From assembly GCA_003535775.1 (NCBI GenBank), contig DPYO01000001.1:7841-14451 (forward strand): 6,611 nucleotides of DNA, given 5' to 3'. The notes under the pieces are model-generated. The model was not told the origin of the DNA. It saw only the letters and a program-made list of their open reading frames with translations, and did no database searches. Made by a program: the position numbers and the translations under genes. How positions within the stretch are numbered: the stretch's first letter is position 1; each line of letters opens with the position of its first letter. Shown here one piece after another: positions 6,150 through 6,611 of the stretch. Source of the DNA: Fidelibacterota bacterium. GTDB taxonomy: Bacteria; Fidelibacterota; Marinisomatia; Marinisomatales; UBA8229.

Positions 6150-6611
6150 ATTATTATTCCTGATAATTTTCTCAAATGGATTTCAACACTTTCTGCAAGT
6201 GCCTTGAGATTATATCCTCCTTCCAAAACAGAAAGTAATCGCCCGTCGCAACATTCTTCCGCAAGCTTCACAAAGATTTCTGTCATGGTTCCAAATCCTT
6301 GTGTTGTCACATTCATGCCACCAAGAGGATCCATCTCATGAGCATCAAAACCTGAAGACAAAATAATGAAATCCGGTTGGAATTTCAAAACCTTATCCGA
6401 AAGAGAATGATTCACAATATCCAGGTAATTATCGTCTCCAGTATTCGCGCCAAGTGGATAGTTGATTGTCATACCAAGCCCTCTGCCCCTGCCCGTCTCA
6501 TCTTTGCTTCCCGTTCCCGGATAAAAAGGATAGCGATGAAGACTCACATACAACACAGTTGAATCCTCCTCAAAAATATGTTGTGTACCATTTCCATGAT
6601 GAACATCAAAA
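6146..6611 (-). CDS. Histone deacetylase / acetoin utilization family hydrolase, C-terminal part
   Basis: The visible 154 residues are the C-terminal half of an arginase/deacetylase-fold zinc hydrolase; the N-terminus, including the catalytic His-His pair, lies beyond the window. Visible metal ligands are D2 and H4 in FDVHHGNGTQ and D89 in SSGFDAHEMDPLGG (numbering from the first full codon at 6610). The conserved GRGRGLGMTINYPLG lies at 40-54 and the LEGGYN loop with probable catalytic Y133 near the end. The enzyme would remove acetyl groups from acetyl-lysine proteins or from small acetylated amines. The 'GFDAHEMDPLGG' and 'EGGYNL' forms are those of bacterial class II-like members and AcuC relatives. 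The true substrate cannot be told. No acetyltransferase or acuA is visible. A GTG inside the gene at 6556 is not a start, because the family motif DVHHGNG lies upstream of it in frame. The TGA overlaps the PspC start by four bases. Confidence 0.93.
   Translation of the reverse strand, partial: FDVHHGNGTQHIFEEDSTVLYVSLHRYPFYPGTGSKDETGRGRGLGMTINYPLGANTGDDNYLDIVNHSLSDKVLKFQPDFIILSSGFDAHEMDPLGGMNVTTQGFGTMTEIFVKLAEECCDGRLLSVLEGGYNLKALAESVEIHLRKLSGIII
6158..6161 (-). promoter_or_regulatory. Shine-Dalgarno AGGA of the PspC gene
   Basis: AGGA is separated by eight bases (ATAATAAT) from the ATG at 6149, inside the last codons of the HDAC-like gene. It is the only well-spaced ribosome site I find in the window, and together with the ATGA overlap it fixes the PspC start. 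Confidence 0.55.

Overview
The window is a gene-dense, AT-rich bacterial segment. All eight supported genes are on the minus strand, so transcription runs from high to low coordinates. Both edge genes are cut by the window. No gap between genes exceeds about 45 bases, and three junctions overlap or nearly touch (4-base overlap, about 19-base overlap, 6-base gap). This looks like one long operon or directon whose promoter lies outside the window. I see no RNA genes, CRISPR array, insertion sequence, attachment site or origin.

In order of transcription: (1) the C-terminal part of a histone-deacetylase/acetoin-utilization (AcuC-like) family zinc hydrolase; (2) a membrane protein with two PspC domains; (3) a kinase-only D-glycero-beta-D-manno-heptose-7-phosphate kinase (RfaE1/HldE kinase half), which makes ADP-heptose precursors for LPS; (4) an exported beta-propeller protein of the 'two-component regulator propeller' type without any kinase domain; (5) an exported GWxTD-domain protein; (6) a RecB/Cas4-like PD-(D/E)XK nuclease with a probable 4Fe-4S cluster; (7) a ribonuclease HI family protein with a short N-terminal extension; (8) the N-terminus of an Opp/Dpp-type peptide ABC transporter ATPase.

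Heptose synthesis and two Sec-exported proteins suggest a Gram-negative cell envelope. GWxTD proteins and propeller proteins of this kind are typical of the Fibrobacteres-Chlorobi-Bacteroidetes (FCB) group and its relatives. Candidates include Marinimicrobia, Ignavibacteria or other uncultured FCB lineages. Shine-Dalgarno sequences are weak or absent at most starts, which fits that group. The species cannot be fixed from this window.

Functionally, the centre (pspC-like, rfaE1, propeller, GWxTD) has an envelope theme. The distal part (nuclease, RNase H) handles nucleic acids, and the last gene begins a transport function. Such mixed contents are common in compact genomes. The best candidate for something little described is the overlapping propeller/GWxTD gene pair. 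I do not see convincing evidence of a new defence or mobile system.
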